Assembly: GCF_052044135.1 (NCBI RefSeq)
Contig: NZ_JBQDYF010000015.1
Coordinates: forward strand, 21,525 to 85,524
DNA: 64,000 nucleotides
Origin: Salinisphaera sp052044135
Lineage (GTDB): Bacteria > Pseudomonadota > Gammaproteobacteria > Nevskiales > Salinisphaeraceae
Direction: 5' to 3'
This document shows, one piece after another, positions 7,872-16,972 of this stretch (the stretch's first letter is position 1; every line of letters starts with the position of its first letter). The notes under the pieces are model-generated. The model worked only from the letters and a program-made list of their open reading frames with translations. It was not told the DNA's origin and made no database searches. A program made the translations under genes and the position numbers.

Positions 7872-9338
7872 CTACGGCATCACGAGCAGATAACCCGCGA
7901 CCCAGCCCTTCATGCCGCCGGCCGTGCGCACGTAACGCCAACCGTTGTGCTCCTCCAGCAGTTTCACGCGGTCGCCGCGATGCAACTGACCGACCACACG
8001 ACTGCCCCGCCTGGCCTTGGCGCGCACGTTGATCGCGTCCACGCCCACCGTGGCATGGGTTGCCGTTGATGCCCGGGCCGGAGACGGTTTCGCGGTCGCC
8101 GCCGGCTCGGTTGCCTTTGTCTTCGGCGCCGGTTTCGGTTTCGGTTTAGGCTCGGGTTTCGGTTTCGCGATCAGCGAACCGGACGAGCCGGACTTCGCCG
8201 CGGGCGGCGTCGCTGCCGCCGAGCCCCCGGCCTCGGGTTTTCCACCGCCTCCGCCATTGCCGGCGCCCGCCGTTTTCGGCAACGCCTGGTCCACCGGCGC
8301 GTGCTGGTGTGGCGTCGCGACCGCCGGTGTTGGCGGAACCGATGACTTCCGGTCCGGCGCGCTCTTCGGCGCGACCTCCTTGCCAGGCGTCGACCGCGCC
8401 GGCTGCTGACGGTGGTCGACGACGAGACTGTCGCCGCCGGCGGCAAGCCGGGGCGGCTTCGTCTCGGGCCGCGTGGATTTCGCGGGCACTTTGTTCGCGC
8501 TCGCCACGCGATCGGCCGCGGCGGAATCCGATGCGGCTGGCGTTGTGGCGTCGGTTGCGGCGTCGACCGCGCCGCCTGCATTGGAGGTGTCCTGCGCGGG
8601 GGCCGCGTTGCCCGCGGTTGCCCCCTGGCTGCCGGGCAGCAGGAAATTGGCTACCCAGCCCAGCGTGTCGTCATCGGGCAGTAGGATCTGCGTCCAGTCG
8701 TTGCGGCGCGAGAGCACGACGGCGACCGTATCGCGGTCGGCATGCCCCACGACCCGCGACTTGCGATCCGGTTGCGCGCGCACGTTCACATGATCGGCAT
8801 TGACGTAGACATGCGGCAGACCGGCGATGATCCGCGGCAGATTATCGATCGCCGCACGGTTGCCCCCGGCGGCCGCGCGCGCCGCCCAGAACGCAGCCTT
8901 GCCGGTATTCTGCGGCACACCCTGCCCCTTCATGTAAAGCACGGCCAGATTGTTCTGGGATGCGGTCTGGCCGTCATCGGCGCCGCGGCGGAACCAGTGC
9001 GCCGCCTTGGCCGGATCGCGCGGCACGCCCTTGCCCGCCTCGTACATGATGCCGAGATTGTGCTCGGCGCGGGCATAATGCTGGGCGGCGGCCTTTTCGT
9101 ACCAGTGCCGCGCCTTGGCATAGTCGCGCTTGACGCCGTAGCCGCGGTCGTAGAGCACGCCCATGTTGTACTGCGCGCTGGCATCGCCGTTTTTGGCCAG
9201 CGGCCGGTTCTGATCCAGGATCTGCTGCGCGCGATCCGCGCTCGGTGCATCACGCCCGGCCGCCCAGACCACGCCGGGGGCAGCCGCGAGCGTCACAGCA
9301 ATGACAATAGCAAACCGGGCATCGACCCTCACGCGCAT
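7872..9338 (-). CDS. Secreted Sel1-repeat protein with two SH3-like domains
   Basis: 488 residues. An N-terminal signal peptide ends near AVTLAAAPGVVWAAG. Residues about 45-165 hold three Sel1/TPR-like repeats (QYNMGVLYDRGYGVKRDYAKARHWY; NLGIMYEAGKGV; NLAVLYMKGQGV). A bacterial SH3 domain follows (VNADHVNVRAQPDRKSRVVG to TLGWVANFLLPG). Next comes a linker of about 190 residues rich in Pro, Ala and Lys with KPKPEPKPKPKPAPKTK. A second SH3 domain ends the protein (INVRAKARRGSRVVGQL to MKGWVAGYLL). The protein is likely periplasmic and may bind cell wall or protein partners. The low-complexity linker is a spacer of the kind that spans peptidoglycan; that role is inferred. Confidence 0.82.
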   Translation of the reverse strand: MRVRVDARFAIVIAVTLAAAPGVVWAAGRDAPSADRAQQILDQNRPLAKNGDASAQYNMGVLYDRGYGVKRDYAKARHWYEKAAAQHYARAEHNLGIMYEAGKGVPRDPAKAAHWFRRGADDGQTASQNNLAVLYMKGQGVPQNTGKAAFWAARAAAGGNRAAIDNLPRIIAGLPHVYVNADHVNVRAQPDRKSRVVGHADRDTVAVVLSRRNDWTQILLPDDDTLGWVANFLLPGSQGATAGNAAPAQDTSNAGGAVDAATDATTPAASDSAAADRVASANKVPAKSTRPETKPPRLAAGGDSLVVDHRQQPARSTPGKEVAPKSAPDRKSSVPPTPAVATPHQHAPVDQALPKTAGAGNGGGGGKPEAGGSAAATPPAAKSGSSGSLIAKPKPEPKPKPKPAPKTKATEPAATAKPSPARASTATHATVGVDAINVRAKARRGSRVVGQLHRGDRVKLLEEHNGWRYVRTAGGMKGWVAGYLLVMP

Positions 9339-9431
9339 GCAGCGATCCTCGGAACAACAGCAATAGGCCCGGCTACATTACCCGCGCCGCGCCGCAAACG
9401 CGACCCCGCCGCCGGCCTTCGGGGCTGGCCG

Positions 9432-10064
9432 TCAGCTCGCCGAAGCACGAGCGCCGTAGCGCGCGACAAAGGTGGCCACGGCTTCGTCGATCGCCGGATC
9501 GCGTTCCGCGCGGGGCGGCGGATGCCCGAGCAATATCCGGAGATGGAGATCGCCGCGCAGCAGGCTCAGGAACTGCTCGGCCGCACGCCGCGTATCGCAA
9601 TCGATCAGCAGGCCCTCGCGTCGTGCCCGTTCGAGATAACAGGTCACGCTCGTCAACGTCTGGCCCGGCGCGCTGTCGTAGTAGATCTGACCGAGTTCGG
9701 GAAACCGGGTCGACTCGGCGATCACCATGCGCAACAGGCCGACGATCTCGGGGGACATCAACGCATCCAGAAACGCCCGCCCGATGTGGGTGAGCGCCGT
9801 ATCCAGCGCACGGTGCTCGGCAACATCCTCGCCAATGGCCATGCGCACCACCAAGCGCCGGCATTCACGGCGGGCCGTGGCGGCGAACAAGGCTTCCTTG
9901 CTGTCGTAATGGGCATAGATCGTGGCCTTGGACACGCCGGCCGCGGCCGCGAGCGCATCCATGTTGGTCGCGCCGAAGCCGCGTTCGACGAAGAGTCGGC
10001 GCGCGGCGTCGAGCACCTGTTCGGCTTTCTTGGATGGGTTCTTGCAGGCAGACACGGCGTCCAC
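9432..10064 (-). CDS. TetR-family regulator, probable repressor of the adjacent efflux operon
   Basis: The TetR N-terminal helix-turn-helix is clear: KKAEQVLDAARRLFVERGFGATNMDALAAAAGVSKATIYAHYDSKEALF has the conserved SKATIYxHYxSKE recognition helix. A ligand-binding C-terminal domain follows. The frame is open to 10214, but that would cover the operon promoter and operator, so a start downstream is needed. I chose GTG at 10062-10064; ATG at 10118 is possible and the ribosome-binding site is weak for both. The gene diverges from the efflux operon, the usual arrangement for AcrR-like control. Confidence 0.83.
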   Translation of the reverse strand: MDAVSACKNPSKKAEQVLDAARRLFVERGFGATNMDALAAAAGVSKATIYAHYDSKEALFAATARRECRRLVVRMAIGEDVAEHRALDTALTHIGRAFLDALMSPEIVGLLRMVIAESTRFPELGQIYYDSAPGQTLTSVTCYLERARREGLLIDCDTRRAAEQFLSLLRGDLHLRILLGHPPPRAERDPAIDEAVATFVARYGARASAS

Positions 10065-10107
10065 GGACAGTCGATTGAAACAAGCGGGCACAGGGCGGTA
10101 TGTGTAT

Positions 10108-10136
10108 TTGACACCCATACCGCCAGCGACTAAATT
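10108..10136 (+). promoter_or_regulatory. Sigma-70 promoter of the efflux operon
   Basis: TTGACA at 10108-10113 and TAAATT at 10131-10136 are separated by exactly 17 bp, giving a near-consensus promoter. Transcription would begin near 10143, at the edge of the palindromic operator and 50 bp before the first gene of the operon. Confidence 0.8.
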
Positions 10137-10144
10137 AACGCACC

Positions 10145-10165
10145 TGAACTGAACCGTACAGTTCA
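10145..10165. promoter_or_regulatory. Palindromic operator, probable TetR binding site
   Basis: TGAACTG and CAGTTCA are perfect inverted 7-mers separated by 7 bp. The site starts at the predicted transcription start of the efflux operon, so bound repressor would block initiation. Assignment to the adjacent TetR protein is inferred from position. Confidence 0.72.
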
Positions 10166-10192
10166 ACCTGAACTCCCACCGGATCGGGTCCC

Positions 10193-11755
10193 ATGCGAAC
10201 CGCATTTTCCACACGCCCCCGGGCGCAGCAGCCTGCGCTGGCGGCCGCGTTCATGTTGCTCACGCTGGTCGCCGGCTGCACCGTCGGCCCGGATTACCGG
10301 CCGCCGGCCAAGCCGGCGGACAACGCCTACAACATCAACGGCACGACCCGCGGCGACAGCACGGCCAAGGCGTCCCATACGCGCGAGCCGATCCCGAAGC
10401 AGGCATTCGAGCGGGCCCGCAAGGTGCGGTCCGACTGGTACAAGGTATTCGGCTCGAACAAGCTCGATGCGCTGATCGGCCGCGCCATCAAGCACAGCCC
10501 GACCCTGGCCGCCGGTCGGGCCCGTATCCGGGCCGCCCGCGAAGTGGTCAAGGAGAACCGGGGGGCGTTGTATCCCCGGATCGGCGTCAACGGCGGCTAT
10601 TCGCGCAATCGCGTGACCGGCGCCCAGTTCGGCATCACGCAATCGTCGTTCACGAATGTGTTCAATCTGTATCAGGCGCAGGCGACGGCGAGTTACGACC
10701 TCGACCTGTTCGGCAAGACCCGGCGCATGATCGAAGCCAGCAACGCCCATCTGGACGAACAGCAGTATCGGGTGATCGATACCTACGTCACGCTGATCAA
10801 CAACGTCGTGGCAACCGCGATTACCGAGGCCGGTCTCAATGCGGCGATCCAGACCACCCGCAATATCGCGAAAAGCCAGGCGAACGCACTGGCTATCGTG
10901 CGCAAGCAGATCAAGTACGGCGCGGCCATCGATGCCGACGCGACCCAGATCAAGACCCAGCTCGCCCGCACGCGGGCCTCGCTGGAACCCCTGCGCAAGC
11001 AGAAGACGTTGGCGGTCAATCGGCTGGCCGTTCTGGTCGGCAGCAATCCCGGCGACTTCAGTGATCCCGGCTTCACGCTCGACCAGCTGCGCCTGCCGCG
11101 CAAGCTGCCGGTGAGCGTGCCGGGACAACTGGTCGATCAACGACCCGACATCCTGGCCGCGGCTGCCGCGGTACACGCGGCCAGCGCGCAGATCGGCGTG
11201 GCCACGGCGAATCTGCTGCCCGATATCCGCATCAGCGGTTCCTACAGCCGCTCGGCGCTGACGCCGTCGGATCTGGGCGACCCCGCCTTCGCCCTGTACT
11301 CGCTGGGCGCTTCGCTGAGCGCGCCGCTGTTCGAGGGCGGCCGGCTGCACGCCGCCAAGCGCCAGGCACAGGATCTATTCGTGGCCGCGCTTTCCGACTA
11401 CCGCGCGACCACGCTGTCGGCTTTCGGCGAAGTGGCCAACAGCCTGCGTTCGATCGAAGCGGATGCGCGCACCCTGGAAGCACAACGCAGCGCGCTCAAG
11501 GCAGCCCGGAACAACCTGAAGACCGTACGCGCGCAACTCGACAACGGGGCTGCGGATTACGTGAATCTGTATACCGCCCAGGCGCAGTATCAGAGTGCGA
11601 AACTCGACTACACCAAGGCGCGCGTGACCCGTTACCGTGACACTGCCGATCTGTTCCGGGCGCTCGGCGGGGGCTGGTCGCAGCACGGCAATTCGCCGAT
11701 GGCGGCCGGCGCCGGTACCGGCCAAACCGCTACCAACGCTCACGTGGACTCGTGA
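10193..11755 (+). CDS. Outer-membrane efflux lipoprotein, NodT/OprM type
   Basis: A 520-residue TolC-like protein with a lipoprotein signal (FMLLTLVAGCTVGPDYRPP), the lipid-anchor cysteine followed by the TVGPDYRPP signature of NodT-family factors. Two internal outer-membrane efflux repeats are present (about residues 85-280 and 300-485), with LFGKTRRMIEASNAHLDEQQY and LFEGGRLHAAKRQAQ as equivalent positions. It forms the outer-membrane channel of a tripartite pump. It is the first gene of an operon: its stop overlaps the start of the membrane-fusion gene by one base. Expression is probably held by the divergent TetR. Confidence 0.92.
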   Translation: MRTAFSTRPRAQQPALAAAFMLLTLVAGCTVGPDYRPPAKPADNAYNINGTTRGDSTAKASHTREPIPKQAFERARKVRSDWYKVFGSNKLDALIGRAIKHSPTLAAGRARIRAAREVVKENRGALYPRIGVNGGYSRNRVTGAQFGITQSSFTNVFNLYQAQATASYDLDLFGKTRRMIEASNAHLDEQQYRVIDTYVTLINNVVATAITEAGLNAAIQTTRNIAKSQANALAIVRKQIKYGAAIDADATQIKTQLARTRASLEPLRKQKTLAVNRLAVLVGSNPGDFSDPGFTLDQLRLPRKLPVSVPGQLVDQRPDILAAAAAVHAASAQIGVATANLLPDIRISGSYSRSALTPSDLGDPAFALYSLGASLSAPLFEGGRLHAAKRQAQDLFVAALSDYRATTLSAFGEVANSLRSIEADARTLEAQRSALKAARNNLKTVRAQLDNGAADYVNLYTAQAQYQSAKLDYTKARVTRYRDTADLFRALGGGWSQHGNSPMAAGAGTGQTATNAHVDS

Positions 11756-12981
11756 TGGCCGAAGACAACAGTAACGCCTCGCCGGAGACCGAAACCTCGG
11801 GCAAGTCCGGCCGCCGCAAATGGTATCTGCTGGGCCTGGCCGCGATCTTTGTGATCGCGGCCGTGGCCTATGCCATTTACTACTTCACGGTCGCTCAGTT
11901 CTACGCCGAGACCGACGACGCCTACGTACACGGCAATCGGGTACAGCTGACGCCCCAGGTCCGCGGCACGGTCACGTCGATCACCGCCGACGACACCGAT
12001 CTCGTGAAAGCGGGCCAGACGCTGGTCCGGCTCGATCCCGCCGATGCGCGCAACGCACTCGATCACGCCGAGGCACAACTTGCCGAGACCGTGCGTTCCG
12101 TACACCAGCTCTACGCCCGGGTCGACGAACAGCAGTCGATCATCGCGCAACGCCAGAGCACGCTGGCCCAGGCCAAGCGTGACTACCAGCGCGACCGCAA
12201 CCTGGTCCACGCCCACGGCGTGACCCGCCAGGCCTTCGAGCGCTCACGCGCGACCTATCACGAGGATCGCGCCGCCCTGGCCGCGGCCCGGCACAAATTG
12301 TCCGAACTCAAGGCGCAGACGAACGGCACCACGGTCCGCGACCATCCGCGCGTGAAGCAGGCCGAAAGCGCACTGCGCAGTGCTTATCTCAACCTGCAAC
12401 GCACCCGGATCCCGGCGCCGGTCACCGGCCATGTCGCCCAGCGCCAGGTGCAGGTCGGCCAGCGTGTCGATCCGTCCAAACCCATGCTGTCGATCGTGCC
12501 CAACGACCAGATCTGGGTCGATGCCAACTTCAAGGAAACCGAGCTCGCCTCGATGCGCATCGGCCAGCCGGCCACGGTGGTGTCCGATTTCTATGGCAGC
12601 AACGTGACCTATCACGGGCATGTCGCCGGGATCAGCGCCGGCACGGGCTCGGCGTTCGAACTGCTGCCGCCGCAGAATGCAACCGGTAACTGGATCAAGA
12701 TCGTGCGCCGCGTGCCGGTGCGCATCGTCCTCGACAACAGCCATCACCAGCTCGACAAGCACCCGCTGCGCCTTGGCCTGTCGATGAATGTAACGGTCGA
12801 TCTGCACGACACCAGCGGGCCACGACTGGCGAAAAAGGCGCCGAGCAAGCCGCGTTACCACACCGATGTCTACCAACAGCGGCTCGCCGGCGCCAACCGG
12901 CTGATCCGGCGTATCGTCGCCGCCAATGACGGCGCGGCGTCGGGCCACAACGCCGGCACGAGCGACGCCAGCGGCTCATGA
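11755..12981 (+). CDS. emrA: Periplasmic membrane-fusion (HlyD/EmrA-type) efflux subunit
   Basis: 408 residues: a short cytoplasmic N-terminus, one transmembrane helix (WYLLGLAAIFVIAAVAYAIYYF, about 24-45) and a periplasmic body. ETDDAYVHGNRVQLTPQVRGTV is the EmrA-type biotinyl-lipoyl strand. A long coiled-coil hairpin follows, then RTRIPAPVTGHVAQRQVQVGQ. It links the inner-membrane transporter to the outer channel. The ATG at 11755 shares a base with the previous stop; a GTG directly before it is an alternative. The C-terminal 50 residues are a poorly conserved basic tail. Confidence 0.92.
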   Translation: MAEDNSNASPETETSGKSGRRKWYLLGLAAIFVIAAVAYAIYYFTVAQFYAETDDAYVHGNRVQLTPQVRGTVTSITADDTDLVKAGQTLVRLDPADARNALDHAEAQLAETVRSVHQLYARVDEQQSIIAQRQSTLAQAKRDYQRDRNLVHAHGVTRQAFERSRATYHEDRAALAAARHKLSELKAQTNGTTVRDHPRVKQAESALRSAYLNLQRTRIPAPVTGHVAQRQVQVGQRVDPSKPMLSIVPNDQIWVDANFKETELASMRIGQPATVVSDFYGSNVTYHGHVAGISAGTGSAFELLPPQNATGNWIKIVRRVPVRIVLDNSHHQLDKHPLRLGLSMNVTVDLHDTSGPRLAKKAPSKPRYHTDVYQQRLAGANRLIRRIVAANDGAASGHNAGTSDASGS

Positions 12982-14510
12982 GCGAGAGCGCCGGGGCGGC
13001 TCGCGCCGTCGACGCGCCGCTGCCGACCGGCGCACTGGTGATGGTCACCCTGAGCCTCGCGCTCGCGGTGTTCATGAACGTGCTGGATGTGTCGATCGCC
13101 AATGTGTCGATCCCGACCATCGCCGGCAATCTGGCGGTATCGTCGAGCCAGGGCACGTGGGTGATCACGTCCTTCGCCGTGGCCAACGCGATTGCCGTGC
13201 CGGTATCCGGCTGGCTCGCCAAACGTGTCGGCGAGGTCAAGTTGTTCGTGATCTGCACGGCGCTGTTCACGGCCACGTCCCTGGCCTGCGGCATGGCGCC
13301 GAGTTTCTATTTTCTGCTGGCCATGCGGGCCGCCCAGGGCCTGGTCGCCGGCCCGATGATCCCGTTGTCGCAGAGTCTGCTGCTCGCCAATTATCCGCCG
13401 GAAAAGCGGGGGTTCGCCAACGGCATCTGGGGCATGACCGCCGTGGTCGGGCCGGTCGCCGGCCCCATCCTCGGCGGCTGGATTACCGACAACATCAGCT
13501 GGTCGTGGATCTTCTACATCAACGTGCCGGTGGGCATTTTCTCCGCGCTGGTCACCTGGGTCGTACTGCGTGAACGCGAGACCGCCACCGCCCGTCTGCC
13601 GCTGGACATGATCGGGCTGGTGCTGCTGACCATCGGCGTCGGCGCGCTCCAGATCATGCTCGACAAGGGCAACGAGGACGCCTGGTTCCAATCGCCGTTC
13701 ATCACCACTCTGGCGATCGTGGCGGTCGTGTTCCTGTCGTTCTGGATCGTCTGGGAACTCACCGACGACAATCCCGTGGTCGATCTGCGACTGTTCGCGC
13801 GTCGCAACTTCACCGTGGCGACACTCGGTGTCACGTTCGGGTTCATGACGTATTTCGCGGGCGTGGTCCTGCTGCCGCTGTGGCTGCAGAACGTCCAGGG
13901 CTACACCCCGACCTGGGCCGGCCTCACCACGGCCTCGCTCGGGCTGCTCGGCGCCGTGTTTTCGCCGATCGTGGGCCGTCTGACCGACAAGATCGATCTC
14001 CGGCTGATCGTGACCTTCGGCATGCTGCTGTTCGCGGTGCTGTCGTTCGTCAAGGCCGACGCGAACACCGACATCAGCTTCGAACGCCTGTTTCTGACCC
14101 GCCTGCCCTGGGGCATCGGCCTGGCCTGCTTTTTCATACCGTTGATCACCCTGTCGCTGACCGGCCTGCCGCGCGACAAGATCGCCAGCGCTTCCGGGCT
14201 GTTCAATTTCATGCGCCTGATCGCGCTGGCCATCGGCACATCGTTGTCGCAAACGATCTGGGACTGGCGCGAGGCATTTCACGATCACGTGTTGTCGGCC
14301 CATACCGCGGTCGCCGACCCGGCCACCGAGCACTGGCTGGCCCAGGCCCGCGCGGCCGGTCTCACGCAGGAGCAGGCCTACGGCGCGCTGGCAGGCGTGA
14401 TCAAGCAGCAATCGTTCATGATCGGTCTCAACGAGATGTACACCCTGGCGGGCTGGGTATTCCTCGGCCTCACCGTGCTGATCTGGTTCTCCCGCCCCCA
14501 CGCCAAATAG
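12978..14510 (+). CDS. emrB: EmrB/QacA-family (DHA2) MFS multidrug transporter
   Basis: 510 residues with 14 predicted membrane helices, the DHA2 hallmark. NVLDVSIANVSIPTIAGNL in helix 1, GWLAKRVGEVK in loop 2-3, and GLVAGPMIPLSQSLLL with WGMTAVVGPVAGPILGGWI (motif C) in helices 4-5 identify EmrB/FarB relatives. It is a proton-coupled drug exporter of the inner membrane. The start overlaps the emrA-like stop (ATGA), so the three efflux genes form one translationally coupled operon. Substrates cannot be read from sequence. Confidence 0.93.
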   Translation: MSESAGAARAVDAPLPTGALVMVTLSLALAVFMNVLDVSIANVSIPTIAGNLAVSSSQGTWVITSFAVANAIAVPVSGWLAKRVGEVKLFVICTALFTATSLACGMAPSFYFLLAMRAAQGLVAGPMIPLSQSLLLANYPPEKRGFANGIWGMTAVVGPVAGPILGGWITDNISWSWIFYINVPVGIFSALVTWVVLRERETATARLPLDMIGLVLLTIGVGALQIMLDKGNEDAWFQSPFITTLAIVAVVFLSFWIVWELTDDNPVVDLRLFARRNFTVATLGVTFGFMTYFAGVVLLPLWLQNVQGYTPTWAGLTTASLGLLGAVFSPIVGRLTDKIDLRLIVTFGMLLFAVLSFVKADANTDISFERLFLTRLPWGIGLACFFIPLITLSLTGLPRDKIASASGLFNFMRLIALAIGTSLSQTIWDWREAFHDHVLSAHTAVADPATEHWLAQARAAGLTQEQAYGALAGVIKQQSFMIGLNEMYTLAGWVFLGLTVLIWFSRPHAK

Positions 14511-14544
14511 CGCTGGCACGACATCGGCCGAACCCATCCGGCAT

Positions 14545-14557
14545 GTTATTTTATAAC
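14545..14557. promoter_or_regulatory. Possible Zur-like operator upstream of the ZIP-like gene
   Basis: GTTATTTTATAAC is a perfect 5-bp inverted repeat around TTT inside ATGTTATTTTATAACG. It resembles the core of gammaproteobacterial Zur boxes (TGTTATA-TATAACA type). It stands out as AT-rich in a GC-rich region and lies 28 bp before a putative metal-transporter start. Regulator identity is inference. Confidence 0.4.
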
Positions 14558-14585
14558 GATTACTGAAACCGGTGTTCATCGCGCG

Positions 14586-15383
14586 GTGCGTGATTCGTCG
14601 CTTTTTACCCCGTCCTCCGAGCCCGGCCCGCGCGCCATATCGGCGCTGTGCCTGTGCGCTGCGGCAGGCTGGCTCGCGCTGGTGGTTGCCGGCAGCCGGG
14701 ACGGCTTGTGGGTCCTGGTGACACTCACCCTGTTCAGCGCTGTCGCGTTTCTTGCCGGCGCTGTCATCAGCGCGATCCCGCACGATCCGCGCTGGATCTC
14801 GCGCATCGATGCCGCCGCCGCCGGGGCCATGCTCGCCTCTGCACTGGTGCTGCTGGTCCCGCATGCGCTGAATGACCATGCGGCCACCGGCAGCGCCGGT
14901 CTGGCGATCGGTCTGGCCGTGGGCATGGTGCTGCATGTCGCCAGCGGCGGCCGAGACGGTCGCGCCATGCTCGGGGCGCTCACCCTGCATTCGATCTGCG
15001 GCGGCATCGTACTGGGCGCGCTTTATACGCTCATGCCGGCACTCGGCTGGGGTGTCGGGCTGGCCATTCTCGCTCACAAGGCGCCGGCCGGATACGTGCT
15101 CGCGCGGCGCCTGGCTGCCCGACCGGGGCACCGGATATTAGTCGTACTCCCGGCCCTGGGGACTGGACTCGGCGCGCTTTGTGTTGCAATCATGCCTGCG
15201 GCGGTGGCACTGCCGGCCGGTTTGATATTCGGCGCAGCCGCCGGGTTGTTCCTGTTTGTCGCGCTGGCGTTTTTTGTATCGAGCGCAAAAGCCGGCGCGC
15301 TCGACGCCAGGGACTGGCGCGCTTTCGCCATGGGTGGCATGGCTATTGCCTTGGCGGGGTGGGTCGCGCTACACGGCATCTAG
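14586..15383 (+). CDS. Membrane protein resembling ZIP-family metal transporters
   Basis: A 265-residue protein with about eight hydrophobic segments and a GTG start. Two segments match the ZIP transport helices in position: ALTLHSICGGIVLG (around 138) and LAILAHKAPAGYVLAR (around 165). In canonical ZIPs these read HNxxEG and HxxPEG. The histidines are kept, but both glutamates are replaced (Gly and Ala). It may be a divergent ZIP transporter or a related protein with altered metal selectivity. The possible Zur-type site upstream supports a metal link. The start is uncertain, since no strong ribosome-binding site is present. Confidence 0.6.
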   Translation: MRDSSLFTPSSEPGPRAISALCLCAAAGWLALVVAGSRDGLWVLVTLTLFSAVAFLAGAVISAIPHDPRWISRIDAAAAGAMLASALVLLVPHALNDHAATGSAGLAIGLAVGMVLHVASGGRDGRAMLGALTLHSICGGIVLGALYTLMPALGWGVGLAILAHKAPAGYVLARRLAARPGHRILVVLPALGTGLGALCVAIMPAAVALPAGLIFGAAAGLFLFVALAFFVSSAKAGALDARDWRAFAMGGMAIALAGWVALHGI

Positions 15384-15517
15384 ACCGTTTACGCGACCCA
15401 GGGGCCGGTCGGCGGGAAACTTTTCCCGCGGGGGCCGGTCTCAGGATTTTGTTTTTTTTGATTACAAGCAGCGGGATCGGCCAGCCAGCGTGTCGAGTTC
15501 GGTGCAGAGGGTTGGGA

Positions 15518-16972
15518 ATGCAACACAAGCGCGTGTTACGTACCGGCGCCGCCGGTGCGCTCGGTGTCACTTTATGTTTCTGCGGCGGTGCCCAGGCGGC
15601 ACCGGGCAAACCGGAAGCCACCGTGATTCGCGCTTCGGACAAGCAGAGCAGCGACCTCCGGATCCAGCCCCTGGCGGCGGATCAGATGCAGACCGCCAAG
15701 GCGCTGGGGCTGACCACGACCCCGCAGATCACCCCCTGGCAGCAGATCAAGGTCCGCTCCGGAGACACGTTATCGGGCGTATTCGCACGGGCCGGGCTCG
15801 GCGCGTCGCAGTGGCGACAATTGCTCGATCTGGGGCCATCGACTGACGCGTTGCGTCACATCCACCCCGGGGATACGCTGGACATCCGCAAGACGCCCAC
15901 CGGTAAACTCGGCGAATTGCGTTACCGACTCAATTCGATCAAGACGCTGCACGTCAACCGCACGAGCGGCGCGTTGCAGGCCAGGATCGAAAAACGCGCG
16001 ACACAGACGCGCGAGATCACCGCGACCGGCACGGTCGGCAAGTCGTTGTCACACTCGATGGCCGCGGATGGCGTGCCGGCCCGTGTGGCGAACCAGATGG
16101 CCCGTATCTACCGCTACCGCCACAACCTGCGTCATCTGCAACCGGGCGATAAGTTCTCGGTGGTCTACCGCGCCACCTACAGCGCAGGCCAGCAGATTGC
16201 CACAGGCCCGGTGCTGGCCGCGAGCATCACGACCCATCACCACAACTACAAAGCCTTTCGCGCCAAGGATGGAAACGGCAACGTCGGCTACTTCGACACC
16301 GCCGGTGTTTCCTACAAGCCGGCCTTCACGCGCAAGCCGGTCGCCTACACGCGTATCAGCAGTCCGTTCAACCTCCACCGATTGAATCCGGTCACGCACA
16401 AGGTCCGCCCGCACAAGGGCGTGGACATGGCGGCGCCGATCGGTACGCCGATTCATGCCGCCGCCGAAGGCACGGTGAAATACGCCGGCTGGATGCATGG
16501 CTATGGCCGCATCGTCGAACTCACCAACTTCGACGGCTACAGCACGCGCTATGCGCACATGCACCGGATCCGGTCGAAATTGCACGTGGGCGAGCACGTG
16601 ACCAAGGGCGAGGTCATTGGTTACGTCGGCGAATCCGGCGAAGCCACGGGCCCGCATCTGCATTTCGAGATCCGAAAGAACGGCGTGGCTTACAACCCGA
16701 TGACCATCAAACTGCCCGCGGCACACTCGCTGCCGCACAGCGAACTGGCGGCCTATACCCGCAAGATCCAGCCGCTCATCGCCAAGCTCTCGCCGGCCCC
16801 GACCACCCTACTGGCCAGGAACGCCTCGACCGCGGACCACGGCAACAGCTGTAACCGGGCCGTGTCGCTCAACGCCACACTGGCGCTCGATCCAGTCGAT
16901 GCCGCGCGGCGACACAGTCTCAGCAACATCTTCTGCGTGGTACACCACCACCATCAGCCGACCAAAGCCTGA
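15518..16972 (+). CDS. Secreted M23-family murein endopeptidase, MepM-like
   Basis: 484 residues. A signal peptide (ALGVTLCFCGGAQAAP) is followed by a LysM/OapA-like segment (WQQIKVRSGDTLSGVFARAGL, about 77-100) and a second mixed domain. The LytM/M23 catalytic domain lies at about 295-400, with zinc ligands in RPHKGVDMAAPIGTPI (HxxxD) and GPHLHFEIRKNG (HxH). Such enzymes cut peptide cross-links in peptidoglycan during cell expansion. All metal ligands are intact. The C-terminus carries about 65 extra residues ending in a histidine-rich HHHHQ, unusual for the family. The start was chosen at the signal peptide; the frame extends upstream without coding character. Confidence 0.9.
   Translation: MQHKRVLRTGAAGALGVTLCFCGGAQAAPGKPEATVIRASDKQSSDLRIQPLAADQMQTAKALGLTTTPQITPWQQIKVRSGDTLSGVFARAGLGASQWRQLLDLGPSTDALRHIHPGDTLDIRKTPTGKLGELRYRLNSIKTLHVNRTSGALQARIEKRATQTREITATGTVGKSLSHSMAADGVPARVANQMARIYRYRHNLRHLQPGDKFSVVYRATYSAGQQIATGPVLAASITTHHHNYKAFRAKDGNGNVGYFDTAGVSYKPAFTRKPVAYTRISSPFNLHRLNPVTHKVRPHKGVDMAAPIGTPIHAAAEGTVKYAGWMHGYGRIVELTNFDGYSTRYAHMHRIRSKLHVGEHVTKGEVIGYVGESGEATGPHLHFEIRKNGVAYNPMTIKLPAAHSLPHSELAAYTRKIQPLIAKLSPAPTTLLARNASTADHGNSCNRAVSLNATLALDPVDAARRHSLSNIFCVVHHHHQPTKA

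Noticed and set aside
12870..15131. 753-codon reverse frame antisense to the DHA2 transporter
   Set aside because: Dominated by Arg, Gln, His and Asp, with no motif; the forward strand carries a clear transporter.
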